A stretch of 64,000 nucleotides of DNA from Lachnospiraceae bacterium (lineage in GTDB: Bacteria > Bacillota > Clostridia > Lachnospirales > Lachnospiraceae). Position 1 is the first letter of the stretch. The number at the start of each line of letters is the position of its first letter. The position numbers were made by a program, and so were the translations under genes. The notes beneath the pieces are model-generated. The model had not been told where the DNA came from, searched no databases, and was given only the letters and a program-made list of their open reading frames with translations. Below, piece after piece: positions 63,191 through 64,000 of the stretch. The stretch covers positions 1 to 64,000 of the forward strand of contig JAFZNO010000103.1 in assembly GCA_017552985.1 (NCBI GenBank), in the 5' to 3' direction.

Positions 63191-64000
63191 ATGAAAAAGT
63201 TACAAGCAAGCTTATCATGGAAGACAAAGTATTTTTGGAGCATGGCTATTTTTGCCATGCTCTTTGTGCTGGCACTTTGTCCGATGCAGGCAAAGGCCTC
63301 GTCGGAGGAGCTGACGCCGGAAGTATTAGGCCAAAAGATTGAAGCACTGAAGGTACAGTTCCCGAATGGCAGATATTGGAATCACGTGGGAAGTGAGGAG
63401 AATAATCCGGAAGGAACGACGGATACGCCGTGTGGTAGGCACAGTAAGGTGTCTGAACAAAACAAAACCTGCAACTACGTGATGGTACATGGGAGATCTA
63501 CCAATCAATGTTGGGGCTTCGCTAATTTGCTTTCCAATAAGTTATATGGTACTTATTTTGACTCATGGACGAATGACAGGGATTTGGAAAACGTAAAGCC
63601 GGGAGACGTGTTGCAATATGGATATGATTATGGAGTGACAGGTCATACGGTTATGGTTCTTGCCATCAGCGGTGACGACGTTTACGTAGTAGATTGCAAT
63701 TCAGACGATCATTGCATCATTCGATGGAACGGAATTGTTTCCAAGAAATTCATTGACTCCAAAATGAGATCGGATGATTATTTGAATTCGACTAATAGGG
63801 TATATCACGCACCGGTTGCGTTGCCGCTGAAGGAAGGTTATTGCGGAAGCGATGCCACGTATTCGCTGGATGAAAACGGGACGCTTGTGATCCAAGGGAC
63901 TGGAAGTCTCTATGATCATTTTTTCGAAGGCAGGGAGGACGTTAAAAAAGTAATTATCCAGGACGGGATCACGGGACTTGGAGTAAAGACGTTTGGAAAT
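63191..64000 (+). CDS. Secreted NlpC/CHAP-like peptidase with BspA-type repeat (3' end outside window)
   Basis: 270 codons are visible and the frame is open at the window end. Start chosen at ATG 63191 (GGAAGGA about 10 bases upstream); ATG 63143 is in frame but lacks a site. Signal peptide (YFWSMAIFAMLFVLALCPMQAKA). Residues 45-210: Cys in NQCWGFANLLS and His in VTGHTVMVLAIS fit the papain-like Cys/His pair of NlpC/CHAP enzymes. From 221 a BspA-like leucine-rich start follows (CGSDATYSLDENGTLVIQGTG; KKVIIQDGITGLG). Likely exported and wall-facing. Confidence 0.7.
   Translation, partial: MKKLQASLSWKTKYFWSMAIFAMLFVLALCPMQAKASSEELTPEVLGQKIEALKVQFPNGRYWNHVGSEENNPEGTTDTPCGRHSKVSEQNKTCNYVMVHGRSTNQCWGFANLLSNKLYGTYFDSWTNDRDLENVKPGDVLQYGYDYGVTGHTVMVLAISGDDVYVVDCNSDDHCIIRWNGIVSKKFIDSKMRSDDYLNSTNRVYHAPVALPLKEGYCGSDATYSLDENGTLVIQGTGSLYDHFFEGREDVKKVIIQDGITGLGVKTFGN

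Noticed and set aside
1..64000. IS elements, transposases or prophage structural genes
   Set aside because: No transposase, integrase, terminase or capsid-like ORF was found; the only phage-like hint is the small gene at 8795.

Overview
The window reads as chromosomal DNA of an anaerobic, low-to-mid GC Gram-positive bacterium, most likely a gut Lachnospiraceae relative (Bacillota). The basis is an anaerobic class III ribonucleotide reductase, strong AGGAGG-type ribosome sites, sigma-A-like promoters, no outer-membrane genes, Flp/Tad genes of the Firmicutes type, and lipoprotein and TM-anchored surface proteins. No IS element, integrase, rRNA or CRISPR array was seen. Base composition changes by region: 1-4.5 kb and 8-34 kb are AT-rich, while 4.7-7.9 kb and most of 34.4-63 kb are GC-richer.

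Layout. 1-7.9 kb: the 3' part of a giant TM-anchored Ig-like surface protein. 8-14 kb: small membrane and secreted proteins, including three paralogues that share an NWxY motif, and an SGNH hydrolase. 14.1-34.2 kb: one apparently continuous operon. It starts with a Tad/Flp pilus or secretion system (CpaE/TadZ-like, CpaF, TadB, TadC, four tandem Flp-like pilins, A24 prepilin peptidase, TadE-like proteins and a 981-aa TadG-like protein). It continues with an FHA protein, a PP2C phosphatase, a Ser/Thr kinase, a membrane protein with five ETTVL-type motifs, and two GT-C-like membrane proteins. 34.4-42.2 kb: GNAT, HD-GYP, then argJ-argB-argC-argD and a solute-binding-like protein. 42.3-49.6 kb: a small DMT-like transporter, comEA, a two-component system, a GerMN lipoprotein and comEC. 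49.6-54.0 kb: an accessory island. 54-57.2 kb: a CsoR-controlled copper-efflux operon. 57.2-64 kb: holA (minus strand), mscL, a TPR lipoprotein, nrdD, a 37-aa peptide gene, and a secreted peptidase/BspA-like gene that runs off the end.

How the genes may work together. The Tad genes, kinase, phosphatase and FHA protein look like one unit: ETTVL motifs occur both in the FHA protein itself and in the membrane protein after the kinase, so pThr-FHA docking could control the pilus machine. ComEA and ComEC nearby supply DNA-uptake functions.

The most unusual part is the 49.6-54.0 kb island. Two arrays of short inverted motifs, TACCC then GGGTA 21-24 bp later, repeat every ~51 bp (50/52 alternation). 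One array is AT-rich and diverged, the other a homogenised 102-bp tandem repeat. They bracket a PD-(D/E)XK-like nuclease gene, a TerD-like gene, and a promoter-driven locus with the two halves of one tRNA body in permuted order (3' half, GAAA linker, 5' half). I could not match this island to a described system. Every proposal here comes from reading the sequence alone.
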